A stretch of DNA of 64,000 nt from G965205725 sp965205725 (lineage in GTDB: Bacteria; Pseudomonadota; Gammaproteobacteria; Pseudomonadales; Halieaceae), in the NCBI GenBank assembly GCA_965205725.1, contig OZ242189.1, forward strand, positions 2,604,001 through 2,668,000, read 5' to 3'. The notes beneath the pieces were generated by a model. That model was not told the origin of the DNA and made no database searches. It saw only the letters and a program-made list of their open reading frames with translations. Below are positions 8,982-15,755 of this stretch, piece after piece (the stretch's first letter is position 1; every line of letters starts with the position of its first letter). The position numbers and the translations under genes were made by a program.

Positions 8982-9565
8982 TTAGTCCGGGCCTGGGTCA
9001 TGGTCGATACTATATTTGCATTCTTCCAGATTCAGGTGCTGATTCATGTAACCCTGCCGGTTTTCCACATTGGTCTGGACGTAGAGTTGGGTGGTGGATA
9101 GCCTTGTGTGTCCCAGCACATGCTGCGCAAAGAAGATGTCTGGTGGGTGCTTGATGGGGTCGTCGGGGTTGTACAACCTCGTAGCTGTGGTGTGCCGCAA
9201 TTGATGAGCACCTATCTTATAGCCCGACCGCTCGGAAATTTTCCATAGTATTTTCGTGATGTAATCTGACCGCATCCGGGTTAGATTTTCTGGATCGGGT
9301 GTACACCGTTTATTGAAATAGCAAATGTTAAATAACCGATCATCCCCTGCGATAGTGCGTCCAGGTACTTTTTCTTCAATCGCAGATGCCATGGCTGCCA
9401 AGTCAATGAACATCAAATCTGTCAGTGGCGCTTCCCACTCCCGATAATTTTTTGAGCCTCGGCTCGCAAGGCGAAGCATTTTGCGCCGCCAGTCAATGTC
9501 TTTGTATTGGAGTTCAACCAGTTGACGTCGCCTCAGACCCACACTGTAAAACGTGCGTATGCCTA
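8982..9565 (-). pseudogene. tyrosine recombinase (integrase), N-terminus lost
   Basis: Catalytic domain of a phage-type integrase, about 190 residues. It keeps TFYSVGLRRRQLVELQ with the first catalytic Arg, HQLRHTTATRL (HxxR box), and LGHTRLSTTQLYVQ with the nucleophile Tyr. The core-binding N-terminal domain that normally precedes TFYSVGLRR is absent: sequence upstream of about 9565 is phage tail-tube gene read in the wrong strand, so the open frame to 9728 is accidental. The protein could not bind its att core normally. Confidence 0.85.
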
Positions 9566-9879
9566 TTACCCAAAACCAACTCGCCGGGATCATACCGGGA
9601 TGCCTCACCATCACCGGCCGCAAGCCTGCGGGCACGATCACCCTGGATACACCCAGTGTGGATGCCCTGGACCTGGTGAGCAAGGCGCACAACGGCGACA
9701 GCGCCGCGCTGAGCCTGACCCTGGGCACCGGCGAGGGGCAGATCGTTCAGTTGGACGCACCGGCCGCGCAGATTGTCGGCCAGAGTTATGCCAACGACAG
9801 CAACATTTTGCAGAGCAGCCTGCCGCTGGCCTTTCGGCCGGTTAATGGCAATGACGAGATCAAGATCACCGCACAATAA
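9553..9879 (+). pseudogene. phage tail-tube-like protein, C-terminal fragment
   Basis: The 108-codon frame resembles the C-terminal part of a phage major tail (tube) protein: a beta-rich stretch with TITGRKPAGTITLDTP, then SALPL-type ending SSLPLAFRPVNGND. Its 5' part is cut where the integrase remnant joins at about 9555-9565, so the initial codons are probably integrase-derived. It sits 33 bases upstream of the tail chaperone gene, as a tube gene should. Family assignment is by pattern and position only. Confidence 0.6.
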
Positions 9880-9912
9880 ACCTCATACCCTAAACGTACC
9901 GGAGACCCACCC

Positions 9913-10263
9913 ATGTTCAAGCTGTCAGACCCCGACCAACTCTACACCCTGCCCGTCACGGTCAACGTGCCCGCCGATGGCGGCAGCACCCGGGCGCACC
10001 GCTGTAGCGTGCAGGTGTTGCTGCTCGCCCAGGACGACCTGCGCGACACCTTAAAACTGGACGACGACTACGAGGCCCTGGGGCGTTTTGTGCGCGGCTG
10101 GGACGACATTGGCGACCCGGTGGGTGAGCCGCTGCCTTTCAGCGACGCCAACCTGCGTACCCTGGCCAACATCTATCACTGGTCTAGCGCCGTGTTGGAG
10201 GCCTACCTGCACTGGCGGGCCGGGGCCGCAACAAAAAACTCCGCGACGCCGCCCGTTATCTGA
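9913..10263 (+). CDS. phage tail assembly chaperone (gpG-type, zero frame)
   Basis: 116 residues with the pattern of long-tail phage assembly chaperones: an N-terminal beta region, then a helical part with LRTLANIYHWSSAVLEAYLHW. It lies between the tube and tape-measure genes, the position of the lambda G/T genes. Near its end the zero-frame codons ACA AAA AAC create a slippery heptamer, so a fraction of ribosomes should slip by -1 and make a longer G-T fusion. After the slip site the zero-frame tail (SATPPVI) is short and unstructured, as expected. The start is preceded by a GGAGA ribosome-binding site. Confidence 0.75.
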   Translation: MFKLSDPDQLYTLPVTVNVPADGGSTRAHRCSVQVLLLAQDDLRDTLKLDDDYEALGRFVRGWDDIGDPVGEPLPFSDANLRTLANIYHWSSAVLEAYLHWRAGAATKNSATPPVI

Positions 10264-10275
10264 GCGCGGGCGGCG
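10233..10275 (+). promoter_or_regulatory. programmed -1 ribosomal frameshift signal
   Basis: The slippery heptamer A AAA AAC occupies 10233-10239 in the correct zero-frame phase. Seven bases later a perfect 9-bp GC-rich stem forms: CGCCGCCCG at 10247-10255 with CGGGCGGCG at 10267-10275, loop 11 nt. Slippage by -1 continues as KKLRDAARYLSAGGADT and stays open to 10553. Heptamer, spacer and stem match the established arrangement of tail-chaperone frameshifting in long-tailed phages. Confidence 0.82.
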
Positions 10276-10553
10276 CGGATACCCTGGCCCAGAGCGCGGC
10301 AGCCTTTGGCGTTGAGCTGGCGGCCCAGGTGCAAGACCAGGACCTGGCCGTATTAGCGGAAAACTGGGACACCGTGCGGGCCTTTTGTGCGGTACAAACC
10401 CAGTGGCGCTACGGATCCAGCGGCCACGCCACCGGCCTGGATTACGCCGGGGTACAAGCGGCTGTGCAGGCGTTGGGGATTCGCTTGAGAGCGGTGTTTG
10501 ACGGGCTGCGGGTGATGGAGGCGGAGGTGTTACAGGTCAACGAAAATAACTAG
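10239..10553 (+). CDS. tail chaperone T extension (DUF1799-like), -1 frame
   Basis: Reached by -1 slippage from the upstream chaperone frame. It adds about 104 residues beginning LRDAARYLSAGGADT and containing VRAFCAVQTQWRYGSSG and GLDYAGVQAAVQALG, which resembles the DUF1799 family of phage proteins found between tail chaperone and tape measure. An independent ATG at 10329 exists, but it would omit the N-terminal part of the homologous region, so expression as a G-T fusion is preferred. Its 3' end overlaps a convergent minus-strand gene by 17 bases. Confidence 0.75.
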   Translation, partial: LRDAARYLSAGGADTLAQSAAAFGVELAAQVQDQDLAVLAENWDTVRAFCAVQTQWRYGSSGHATGLDYAGVQAAVQALGIRLRAVFDGLRVMEAEVLQVNENN

Positions 10554-10824
10554 ATAGAGCGTCTAAAAAGCCAATGACCCAGGTACAGAAAAGACAGAAC
10601 ACACCAAAGAGCGCGATGGGCCAGAACCAGCCGTGCGCATCCAGCCACGAGACGGCCAGATGAACGAAAAAAAATGTTATTGCGCCCGCTGCTATCGGGG
10701 AGCAGTAAAGAACCAAAAACCGATGGAAGCTGTATTTTTCCTGCCAGCAGACTATCGCCGCAAAAGGCAGCATGATGGTGGCGTATATGCCACATAAAAC
10801 CAGCCAGTTAATATCATCACTCAT
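10537..10824 (-). CDS. small three-helix membrane protein (possible phage moron)
   Basis: Start chosen at the ATG encoding MSDDINWLVLCG (10824), giving 95 residues; a seven-residue longer start also exists. Three hydrophobic segments are visible: LVLCGIYATIMLPFAAIVCW, the region after FHRFLVLYCSPIAAG, and FWPIALFGVFCLFC. No family is recognised. It lies on the opposite strand to the tail genes, between chaperone and tape measure, overlapping the chaperone 3' end. That position and orientation fit a moron gene carried by the phage. Function unknown. Confidence 0.55.
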   Translation of the reverse strand: MSDDINWLVLCGIYATIMLPFAAIVCWQEKYSFHRFLVLYCSPIAAGAITFFFVHLAVSWLDAHGWFWPIALFGVFCLFCTWVIGFLDALSSYFR

Positions 10825-10838
10825 GCGGCAACTATAAC

Positions 10839-11039
10839 ATGCCACAGGATTTACGTTTAGGGTTACGGCTAACGGCGGATGCCAAAGGCTTTGTTGGTGA
10901 AGTGCGGGTCTCCAAAAAGGAGCTGGACAAACTCACTGGCAGTACCCGCAAGGGCGTCGACGCGAACAGGACCTACAGCCGTACAGCTCACCAAACCGAA
11001 ACGGCAACCCGTGCCGCAGGACGTTCTGGCAGAGAGTAA
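10839..11039 (+). pseudogene. tail tape-measure protein, N-terminal fragment
   Basis: 66 codons matching the start of Mu-like tape-measure proteins: LRLGLRLTADAKGFVGEVRVSKKELDKL, in which segments and Lys/Leu phasing are typical. Tape-measure proteins usually exceed 700 residues; here the frame ends where the inverted head-gene block joins at about 11040. It is therefore a remnant, and the break marks the rearrangement point. Confidence 0.75.
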
Positions 11040-11042
11040 TGC

Positions 11043-11531
11043 CTAGCGCCACTGCTCGGCGATGAAGTCGAGGACATCCTGCTGGATTTGACGTTCTTGT
11101 TCGGCGGCTACGCCAAGGAAAGGTCTAGCGGGGATGTCGCCCCAGGGGATGGGGGCGCCGTGTTTGGTGCTGCCAAACTCTCCTTTTTCTGCTCCGAACT
11201 GGTGGGTGGTGGCGTATTTGGTAATGGTGCCGACTTCGGCGCTGGTGCGGTCCCAGTCTGCCACAATGGAGCGTTTCAGGTCAGCATTGGAGCGCAGGAT
11301 TTTGATGGGGGTATGGCCACTTTTCTTGCGGCGGGCGATGGTGACGGGTGATAATTTCTTCCATGGTGTGCCGTCCGGGGCTGCTTCCCGTTCAAAGGAT
11401 TGTCGGGCACTGGCGGCCAGATGCCCGGCGACCTTTTTCATGGTCGGACTCAAGTCGGTGCCAGCGCGCAGCAGTCGATTGAGCGCGGTGCGCACCTGCT
11501 GGTCTTTATATTCAATGCGGATGGCGGTCAT
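11043..11531 (-). CDS. phage virion morphogenesis protein (Mu gpG-like)
   Basis: 162-residue homologue of the Mu gpG / tail-completion family that helps join head and tail. Seen: N-terminal helices (RTALNRLLRAGTDLSPTMKK), the conserved PDGTPWKKLSP segment, and C-terminal GDIPARPFLGV, both hallmarks of the family. The frame is intact. It is separated from the upstream Dam gene by 95 bp that contain two copies of a short CCCTAAAAATGGGT-like motif. The stop lies three bases from the truncated tape-measure gene, at the rearrangement joint. Confidence 0.82.
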   Translation of the reverse strand: MTAIRIEYKDQQVRTALNRLLRAGTDLSPTMKKVAGHLAASARQSFEREAAPDGTPWKKLSPVTIARRKKSGHTPIKILRSNADLKRSIVADWDRTSAEVGTITKYATTHQFGAEKGEFGSTKHGAPIPWGDIPARPFLGVAAEQERQIQQDVLDFIAEQWR

Positions 11532-11640
11532 GCCGGGAACCCCTTAAAAATGGGTAACGATATACCTATTGCCCCTAAACAATCCGATATGCGCTGTATT
11601 ATAGGGGTGCCAAGTATATCATTTCCCTAAAAATGGGTGA
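11532..11640. repeat. pair of short direct repeats flanking the Dam-gpG gap
   Basis: CCCTTAAAAATGGGTA (about 11540-11555) and CCCTAAAAATGGGTGA (about 11625-11640) are near-identical and in the same orientation. They bracket the non-coding gap and the 3' end of the methylase gene. This could be a footprint of methylase acquisition or a regulatory repeat; no function is shown. Confidence 0.4.
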
Positions 11641-12388
11641 TGATCATTTCTGTGGATGTCTTTCTCTTTTTCTCAGCCCCACAGGAATAGTGTATTGCGG
11701 CGGTCTTTATGTTGAACCCGGCAAACAACTCGCGCATATCCGGGTGGTCATTGAGTGTGATGATCATCTTGCCTTTAATGGTGCGGGCAAACTCGGCGAG
11801 TTGTTGGTAGTTGTCAAGCGGGAAGTCCACCCCGTAACCGGCAACCTTCCAATAGGGCGGGTCGCAAAAGAACAGGGTGTGCGCCCGGTCATAGCGGGTA
11901 ATGACCTCCTGCCAGGGTAAATTCTCAATCAATACGCCGGACAACCGCAGGTGTGCCTGGGATAAATCCTCCTCCAGCCGCAGCAGGTTTAACTTGGGTG
12001 GTGCCGTGGTTGCGCTGCCGAATGACTGCCCGGTAACTCGCCCCCCAAAGGCGAGTTTTTGCAGATAAAAGAAGCGGGCGGCACGCTGTATATCGGTAAG
12101 TGTTTCCGGGCGTTTCATGGTCTCCCACTTGAATAGGGTTCGGCTACTCAATGCCCATTTGAATTGGCGGATCAATTCTTCCGGGTGGTTTTGTACGATG
12201 CGGTACAAGTTCACCAGTTCGCCGTGGATGTCATTGATGACTTCCAGCTTGCTTGGTGGTTTTAAGAACAATAGCGCGGCACCACCAGCGAAGGGTTCCG
12301 CGTAACAAGTGTGTGGCGGATACAGGGGCAGTATTTTTTTTGCCAGACGGCGTTTGCCGCCAAGCCAGGGAATGATGGGTTTGTACAT
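11627..12388 (-). CDS. Dam-type D12 class adenine-N6 DNA methyltransferase
   Basis: 253 residues of the alpha-class (D12) family. Seen in order: N-terminal IPWLGGKRRLA, SAM-binding motif I AEPFAGGAALLF, a target-recognition middle with FGGRVTGQSFG, and the catalytic DPPY in FFCDPPYW. It probably methylates phage DNA to evade host restriction; a GATC target is plausible but not shown. It interrupts the usual head-gene order between gpF-like and gpG-like genes, so it is probably an acquired cargo gene. Its ATG overlaps the stop of the 41-codon ORF upstream (TAATG). Confidence 0.9.
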   Translation of the reverse strand: MYKPIIPWLGGKRRLAKKILPLYPPHTCYAEPFAGGAALLFLKPPSKLEVINDIHGELVNLYRIVQNHPEELIRQFKWALSSRTLFKWETMKRPETLTDIQRAARFFYLQKLAFGGRVTGQSFGSATTAPPKLNLLRLEEDLSQAHLRLSGVLIENLPWQEVITRYDRAHTLFFCDPPYWKVAGYGVDFPLDNYQQLAEFARTIKGKMIITLNDHPDMRELFAGFNIKTAAIHYSCGAEKKRKTSTEMIITHF

Positions 12389-12513
12389 TAATTGCCTTCT
12401 ATGGGTGGGTCTGTGCTATACTTGTGCAGGTCAAAGATGTGCGTCAGGTTTACGAACTTTCCTGGTGTAAAGAAAGATCGGCACATCTGGGTATGACCAG
12501 GCTCCATACCCAT
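12388..12513 (-). CDS. 41-residue ORF coupled to both neighbours
   Basis: Reading the minus strand from the ATG at 12513 gives MGMEPGHTQMCRSFFTPGKF and then about 21 more residues ending DPPIEGN before a TAA. The start overlaps the stop of the head-morphogenesis gene (TAATG), and the stop overlaps the ATG of the methylase gene (TAATG again). The whole gap between two genes is thus one open frame with one-base overlaps at both ends, strong evidence of translation. No family is recognised. It could be a small phage factor, an immunity partner of the upstream nuclease domain, or only a coupling leader. Confidence 0.6.
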   Translation of the reverse strand: MGMEPGHTQMCRSFFTPGKFVNLTHIFDLHKYSTDPPIEGN

Positions 12514-13865
12514 TATTGACCCTTCCTCTTTCGGTATAATAGAAATCCCGCCCGTTGTTTATCTAGTTTGCGTTCACTGCTCATCGGCACAAACGTCCAT
12601 AGCAGCGAGCCATCCTTGCCTTCCTCGATCACCGCCAGGCCCTGCTTGCCTTTATTGCCCCCAAACAGGGCGATAAAGCGGCGGCGGAAGATGCGCTGTT
12701 TCTGGCCGGTTGGTGTCGGGCGTTCTATTTCGGTGAGCCAGACTTCCAACGGATTCTGCAAGGTGGGCAGGATGGTGTTGGCAAACTGCTCGCGGTTGCC
12801 TTTGCCCTCCTCAACGATATGCGGCAGCTTGTCCTTGCGGATGATGACATCATCCAGTCCATCTGGCGTCTTTACCTGTCGGTGACCTTGTTTCGGGATA
12901 CCCAGCGCGGTGATGACCTGCGCCAGGGCCTGCTCTTTGCTATCGGTTTTGGGCAGGCGTGGCAGCACCGGCAGGCGCAGGTGGGCGGGTGTTTGTTCGA
13001 GTAGTGTCAGGGCAAAGTCGCGGAAGGTTTTTTGTCCGGCGACCAGCTCGCCGAGCGCGTTGTCGCCGCCCGGTATATCAAACAGGGCTTGGGCTTTGCC
13101 GGGGTTATAGTTCCAGCCAGCATCGGGCAACAAGGTGTGGGCATTGCCGTGTTTATCCCGAAAGCGGTACTGGGTGCCCTGGGTGGTGATCACCTCGCCG
13201 GTGTGTTTGTCCAGGCCCACTTCCTGCTCAACCTTGCGCAACCCGCCCTGGCTGTTGCCGACGGTTAAGCCACGCGCCGCAATCTCATCCTCGCTCAGGG
13301 CGTGTACCATGCAGCGACAGTTCCAGCCGTTGGGCGGATAGTGGGTATCCCAGATGGGGTCATCATGGCGGAACACCCGCCCATCAAGGGCGGCATGGCC
13401 GGGGCGGGTACGGGCATCGTTGACCGCGTCATACATAAAATACGGGCGGCTGTTGGTGTTGTCGGCCTGTGCGCGGTAGCGGCCGTGGGCGTAGCCGGTG
13501 CGCAGGTTGGTGCGGTAGATGGTTTTAAGGCGGTGGGGGCTGCCCAGTTGTACCCGCTCAGCCTTGCCAGCGGCATCCACAATGACCTGCTTGCCCCACC
13601 AGCCGAGTTTTTGTAGCCGTGGCGTTAGGGTGCGGACAAATTCCTGTTCAGTGATGCCCTGGGTAAATGCCTTGCTCATTTCGGTGCGAAGACTGCCCAG
13701 CACATCCATGCGTGCGGCCTTGGCCACGGTGAAGGCTGTGGCGTGGGCGTCTTGCCAGGTCTCCCACCAGTTCCAGCTTATATCGTAGCCCTTGGACTCA
13801 AAGTAACGGACCACCTGTCGTGGCGGCAGCTTGAGGGCGTGGCTGAGTTCGACCGATTCAGGCAT
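12513..13865 (-). CDS. phage head morphogenesis protein (Mu gpF-like) with C-terminal PBECR-type nuclease-like domain
   Basis: Start placed at the ATG encoding MPESVELSHALKLPP (450 residues); an upstream start would add 17 residues and overlap the portal gene further. The N-terminal half carries the gp7/gpF domain: RTNLRTGYAHGRYRAQA and the PPNGWNCRCMVHALSEDE cysteine motif near its end. The C-terminal part (about 320-450) with GLDDVIIRKDKLPHI, NREQFANTILPTL, RRRFIALFGG and a final LLYRKRKGQ resembles the PBECR domains fused to phage head proteins and predicted to be RNA- or DNA-cutting. Minor head protein and possible injected effector; the nuclease part is inferred from pattern. Confidence 0.82.
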   Translation of the reverse strand: MPESVELSHALKLPPRQVVRYFESKGYDISWNWWETWQDAHATAFTVAKAARMDVLGSLRTEMSKAFTQGITEQEFVRTLTPRLQKLGWWGKQVIVDAAGKAERVQLGSPHRLKTIYRTNLRTGYAHGRYRAQADNTNSRPYFMYDAVNDARTRPGHAALDGRVFRHDDPIWDTHYPPNGWNCRCMVHALSEDEIAARGLTVGNSQGGLRKVEQEVGLDKHTGEVITTQGTQYRFRDKHGNAHTLLPDAGWNYNPGKAQALFDIPGGDNALGELVAGQKTFRDFALTLLEQTPAHLRLPVLPRLPKTDSKEQALAQVITALGIPKQGHRQVKTPDGLDDVIIRKDKLPHIVEEGKGNREQFANTILPTLQNPLEVWLTEIERPTPTGQKQRIFRRRFIALFGGNKGKQGLAVIEEGKDGSLLWTFVPMSSERKLDKQRAGFLLYRKRKGQ

Positions 13866-14964
13866 CAGGTGCTTGTTGCCCTGCTTCTTGCAAGCGCCCC
13901 CAGGTGTCGGCGACAAAGAGAATCTGTGCCAGTTGTTGCTCCAATGCGCTACTGTCCAGTTGCGGATAGAGGCTGGCCAGGTCGCTTATCAGGGTTTCCG
14001 GGTCGGTTTTGGCCTGCGCCAGAATGGGCTGAATCAGCGGGCTGGCGATGGCCTCCCAATCCTCGTCACTGATCGCGGCATCCATGGCATCCAGTGCCTG
14101 CTCCAGTGGGTCCAGATCAGTCTCGGCAAAGTCTTGGGTTTTTGTTTCGTCTGAATCGGTGGGTGGGGGTGATGCTGTCACTTCCGCCAGCGTCAGCCCA
14201 TAGGTCTGTTCGATATACTGTTCATCCGGTTTTTTGCCCATCATGCGGCTAATGATTTCATCGCGCTCGGCCAGGGCTTTTAAGTCCGGCGCGATGTCCA
14301 TATTGCGCGAGACGATGGGGTAGGCCGCACCGGGGAAGTTCCAATCGACCAGCCAGCGCACGATGCTGCGGTTAAAACTATCGCAGATCAGCCGTGCGTC
14401 GGCAGCGACGATCTCCTGGCGCACACTCATGTGCACATCCGCCTGACTCTTGCTGCTGCCGTCATCGGTGGTCATGGTCTGGCCCAGGACCACCTTGCTG
14501 ATGGCCGCATCGATGCGGTCGTGAAAGGCCGCATAGTCCATAGTGCCTCGGCCCTTCGCCTCCAGCAATTCCAACACCACATCATCGGGCGTGGCGACAG
14601 TGGCATCGGTGCGCACTGCCGCCCCGGCGTCTTGTAATTTGCGTATTTCTTCGGCTTTAGCGTGGCGCGGGTATTTGCCCCACACCGTCGGCTGACCGAA
14701 CTTTTCCAGCGCAATCAGCCAGAATTTGGTTTGATTGCGCTTGAACAGCACTGGCCAATAGAGCCAGTGCGCCAATCCTAAGCCGTAGGGCTCGTCGTCG
14801 TTATCGGCACCGGTGGCCAGGCACCAGAACTTGCGCTCCGGCAGCATTTCGCCATCGGGATTGCCGGTGGTGATGAGCTTGGGCTTGAAATCAACATCAA
14901 ACACAAAGCGGCGCCGGTTGCGCACGGCCAGCTTGTCGAGCATGACCTGTTGGCCGTCGCGCAC
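13858..14964 (-). pseudogene. Mu gp29-like portal protein (DUF935), 5'-truncated
   Basis: 368 codons covering the core and C-terminus of a DUF935 portal: LPERKFWCLATG, GLGLAHWLYWPVLFKRNQTKFW, ALEKFGQPTVWGKYP, and a C-terminal acidic region with DEDWEAIASPLIQPILAQA. Full-length proteins are about 500 residues; the N-terminal clip region is missing because phage sequence gives way to unrelated DNA near 15005. The GTG used as start at 14964 lies inside the original frame. Its end overlaps the gpF-like gene, preserving the Mu order. Confidence 0.82.
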
Positions 14965-15064
14965 CCAGATCGTCAGGTGATGCCTGCGGCGAAACCCTTG
15001 CGATAAAACTGTACGAGGTTTCCGAGTCGATTATCGAAAATTACCTCGACTAACAAAACCGGCC

Positions 15065-15096
15065 AAAAAAAAGCCCTCGCGAAGAGGGCTCAAAAA
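15065..15096 (-). terminator. Rho-independent terminator of the phasin-like gene
   Basis: Perfect 7-bp stem AGCCCTC/GAGGGCT (15072-15078 with 15084-15090), loop GCGAA, followed on the minus strand by a run of eight T. It lies 25 bases beyond the stop of the minus-strand gene at 15115. Confidence 0.85.
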
Positions 15097-15114
15097 ACCT
15101 GAATGGTTTGCTGA

Positions 15115-15513
15115 TTAGGCAGCTTTTGCCGGAGTCAGCTTCTCCTTGATGTTTTCAACAGCTTCTTCAACCTGGTCTTGAACCTTGCTGATCTGAGCTT
15201 TGGTATCTTCAACGATGGTGTCAAAGTTAGGCGTTTCGATGTTGTCGATACGCTTTTCCAGTTCTTTACGCAGCTTGGCGCCACGCTTTTCCAGGTCTTT
15301 AACACGCTTGTCGTTTTCCTTGCGGGCAGACTCAATGTTTTCCTGAACAGAATCCAGAGTTTTGCCAACCAGACCCAGGTAAATATTTACCGCTTTTTCA
15401 GCAGAAGCTTTCAGAGAAAACTCTTCAACTTTTACCTTCTTGGGAGCAGCCTTCCTAGTGGCGGCTTTCCTGGTGGTAGTTTCCTTAACAGGTGCTTGCT
15501 TTGTAGTTGCCAT
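15115..15513 (-). CDS. phasin-like / Lys-Ala-rich coiled-coil protein
   Basis: 132 residues. The N-terminus (1-30) is basic and rich in Thr, Lys and Ala (TTRKAATRKAAPKKVK), like the DNA-binding tails of PhaF-type phasins or histone-like proteins. Residues 35-125 are a long amphipathic coiled coil, with Leu at heptad spacing and VQENIESARKENDKRVKDLE as an example. A polyhydroxyalkanoate-granule or nucleoid-associated structural role is likely, but no PHA genes are nearby. The gene has a strong GAGGAGAAGTAAC Shine-Dalgarno region, a leader hairpin and its own terminator, suggesting a short, highly expressed single-gene transcript. Confidence 0.65.
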   Translation of the reverse strand: MATTKQAPVKETTTRKAATRKAAPKKVKVEEFSLKASAEKAVNIYLGLVGKTLDSVQENIESARKENDKRVKDLEKRGAKLRKELEKRIDNIETPNFDTIVEDTKAQISKVQDQVEEAVENIKEKLTPAKAA

Positions 15514-15536
15514 GTTACTTCTCCTCGGTTTCTAAA

Positions 15537-15553
15537 CCCTATTGAAAATAGGG
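15537..15553 (-). promoter_or_regulatory. leader hairpin upstream of the phasin-like gene
   Basis: Perfect 7-bp inverted repeat CCCTATT GAA AATAGGG, 24 bases upstream of the minus-strand ATG at 15513. It could be an mRNA-stabilising 5' hairpin or a small operator. It is a visible structure only. Confidence 0.45.
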
Positions 15554-15755
15554 GCGCTGCGTTTGTGCAGTCACTGGAGGCGTAAGATACGGAGAAAAAT
15601 TAGAATGCTCTGCCTAAAAACTGCAATTTTTTCAGAATTTCATTAAAAATTTGTCATCATTGCTCGCAGGCTGCATATTTACTGGGTTAATGGCGTACCC
15701 TTGCGACCTAACTGCGGCGTATAATGCGCCAAATGGCTATATTCGAGGGCTGATC

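Larger units (their letters stand above)
8982..15010. mobile_element. decayed, rearranged Mu-like prophage
   Basis: A block of phage structural genes next to a tRNA. Minus-strand genes run in Mu order: portal (gp29-like), head morphogenesis (gpF-like), a small ORF, a Dam methylase, and virion morphogenesis (gpG-like). Tail genes (tube protein end, tail chaperone pair, tape-measure start) lie on the plus strand, facing them. Terminase, protease, major capsid, most tail, baseplate and lysis genes are missing. The portal, tube and tape-measure genes are each cut at a block boundary, pointing to deletions plus an inversion joint near 11040. The tyrosine integrase fragment at the left edge is unusual for Mu-like phages and may come from another element. 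Confidence 0.85.

Noticed and set aside
9566..9728. N-terminal part of the minus-strand integrase frame
   Set aside because: This segment is antisense to the tail-tube protein fragment; integrase similarity starts only at TFYSVGLRR.
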